Shown piece after piece: positions 5,713-5,999 of a stretch of 5,999 nt of DNA. Each line of letters opens with the position of its first letter. Position 1 is the stretch's first letter. The notes beneath the pieces are model-generated. The model searched no databases. It was not told the DNA's origin and worked only from the letters and a program-made list of their open reading frames with translations. The DNA is from a bacterium. GTDB taxonomy: Bacteria > Armatimonadota > Zipacnadia > Zipacnadales > Zipacnadaceae. Location of the stretch: contig JAUWJN010000176.1 in assembly GCA_030607655.1 (NCBI GenBank), positions 1 through 5,999 on the forward strand, given 5' to 3'. The translations under genes and the position numbers were made by a program.

Positions 5713-5999
5713 TTATATCTTACGTGGTCGGTTCTTGATGCGCTGCTCGACGTAGCTGACAATCTGGAATATCACAAAGGCCAATATGTAAATCAGGATC
5801 AACAAATAGCCCCAGCGCACCTGGCGCGAGTGCGCCTCCAACGTATACTCATCTTTATCACCAGTCAGCTCCCAGACGGCCTGGCCATTTTCTACCCGGC
5901 CACCCGCGCTAAGTGTGTGGGGCAAGATCGTACCGGGCATCTGCAGAACGTAGTGCAGCACGGCTAATTGCTCGCCTTCTGTTTCCACTTCCGTCGCTG
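5713..5999 (-). CDS. Uncharacterised membrane-anchored protein, C-terminal part (5' end outside window)
   Basis: The frame is open to the right edge of the window, so the N terminus is missing; a GTG at 5988 lies inside the open frame and is probably not the start. About 95 residues are visible. The first part, with LHYVLQMPGTILPHT and then GRVENGQAVWELTGD, alternates hydrophobic and polar residues like a beta-rich domain. It is followed by EYTLEAHSR, then a single clear membrane helix (WGYLLILIY...IVSYV, bases 5749-5814) and a positive tail EQRIKNRPRKI. By the positive-inside rule the tail is cytoplasmic and the beta-rich domain lies outside the membrane. The MPGTI...G..VENGQAVWEL pattern reminds me of small secreted or lipoprotein LppM/DUF3153-like domains ending in a membrane anchor, but I cannot name the family securely. 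The terminator-like hairpin downstream suggests it ends its transcript. Confidence 0.75.
   Translation of the reverse strand, partial: ATEVETEGEQLAVLHYVLQMPGTILPHTLSAGGRVENGQAVWELTGDKDEYTLEAHSRQVRWGYLLILIYILAFVIFQIVSYVEQRIKNRPRKI

Overview
The window looks like an ordinary bacterial chromosome segment of moderate GC content, with short intergenic gaps, Shine-Dalgarno sites and sigma70-like promoter elements. The best taxonomic hint is the 650-residue membrane protein, which I recognise as the DUF6785/DUF6784 type seen mostly in Armatimonadota, Planctomycetota and related environmental lineages. Armatimonadota or a neighbouring phylum is my guess, at low confidence. No mobile element, CRISPR array or phage gene is visible, and no gap between genes exceeds about 125 bases.

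Left part (1-1374, + strand): the 3' part of rpsE (ribosomal protein S5) enters from the left edge. It ends in an unusual acidic tail of about 70 residues. After 36 bases and a strong ribosome-binding site comes a sugar phosphate isomerase/epimerase-like TIM-barrel protein that starts with GTG. The rest of the usual spc ribosomal operon (rpmD, rplO, secY) does not follow, which is notable. The 1375-1475 gap separates this gene from a convergent gene and holds only a weak AT-rich hairpin.

Right part (1476-5999): everything lies on the - strand. Read in transcription order from the right edge it contains: the C-terminal part of an unrecognised membrane-anchored protein; a terminator-like hairpin abutting a TATAAT box; a 12-helix MFS transporter; a well-formed promoter (TTGACG-17-TATACT) only about seven bases before a tRNA-Pro(CGG) with encoded CCA; an 81-base gap with a perfect 7-bp inverted repeat; a short-form serine O-acetyltransferase (cysE); and, 38 bases later, the DUF6785/DUF6784 membrane protein, probably co-transcribed with cysE.

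Functionally this is a mix of translation (S5, tRNA-Pro), cysteine synthesis (CysE), carbohydrate-type metabolism (TIM barrel) and transport (MFS and possibly the DUF6785 protein). The genes do not form an obvious single pathway. I see no clear new defence or mobile system. The oddest points are the S5 tail, the interrupted ribosomal operon and the cysE-DUF6785 pairing.
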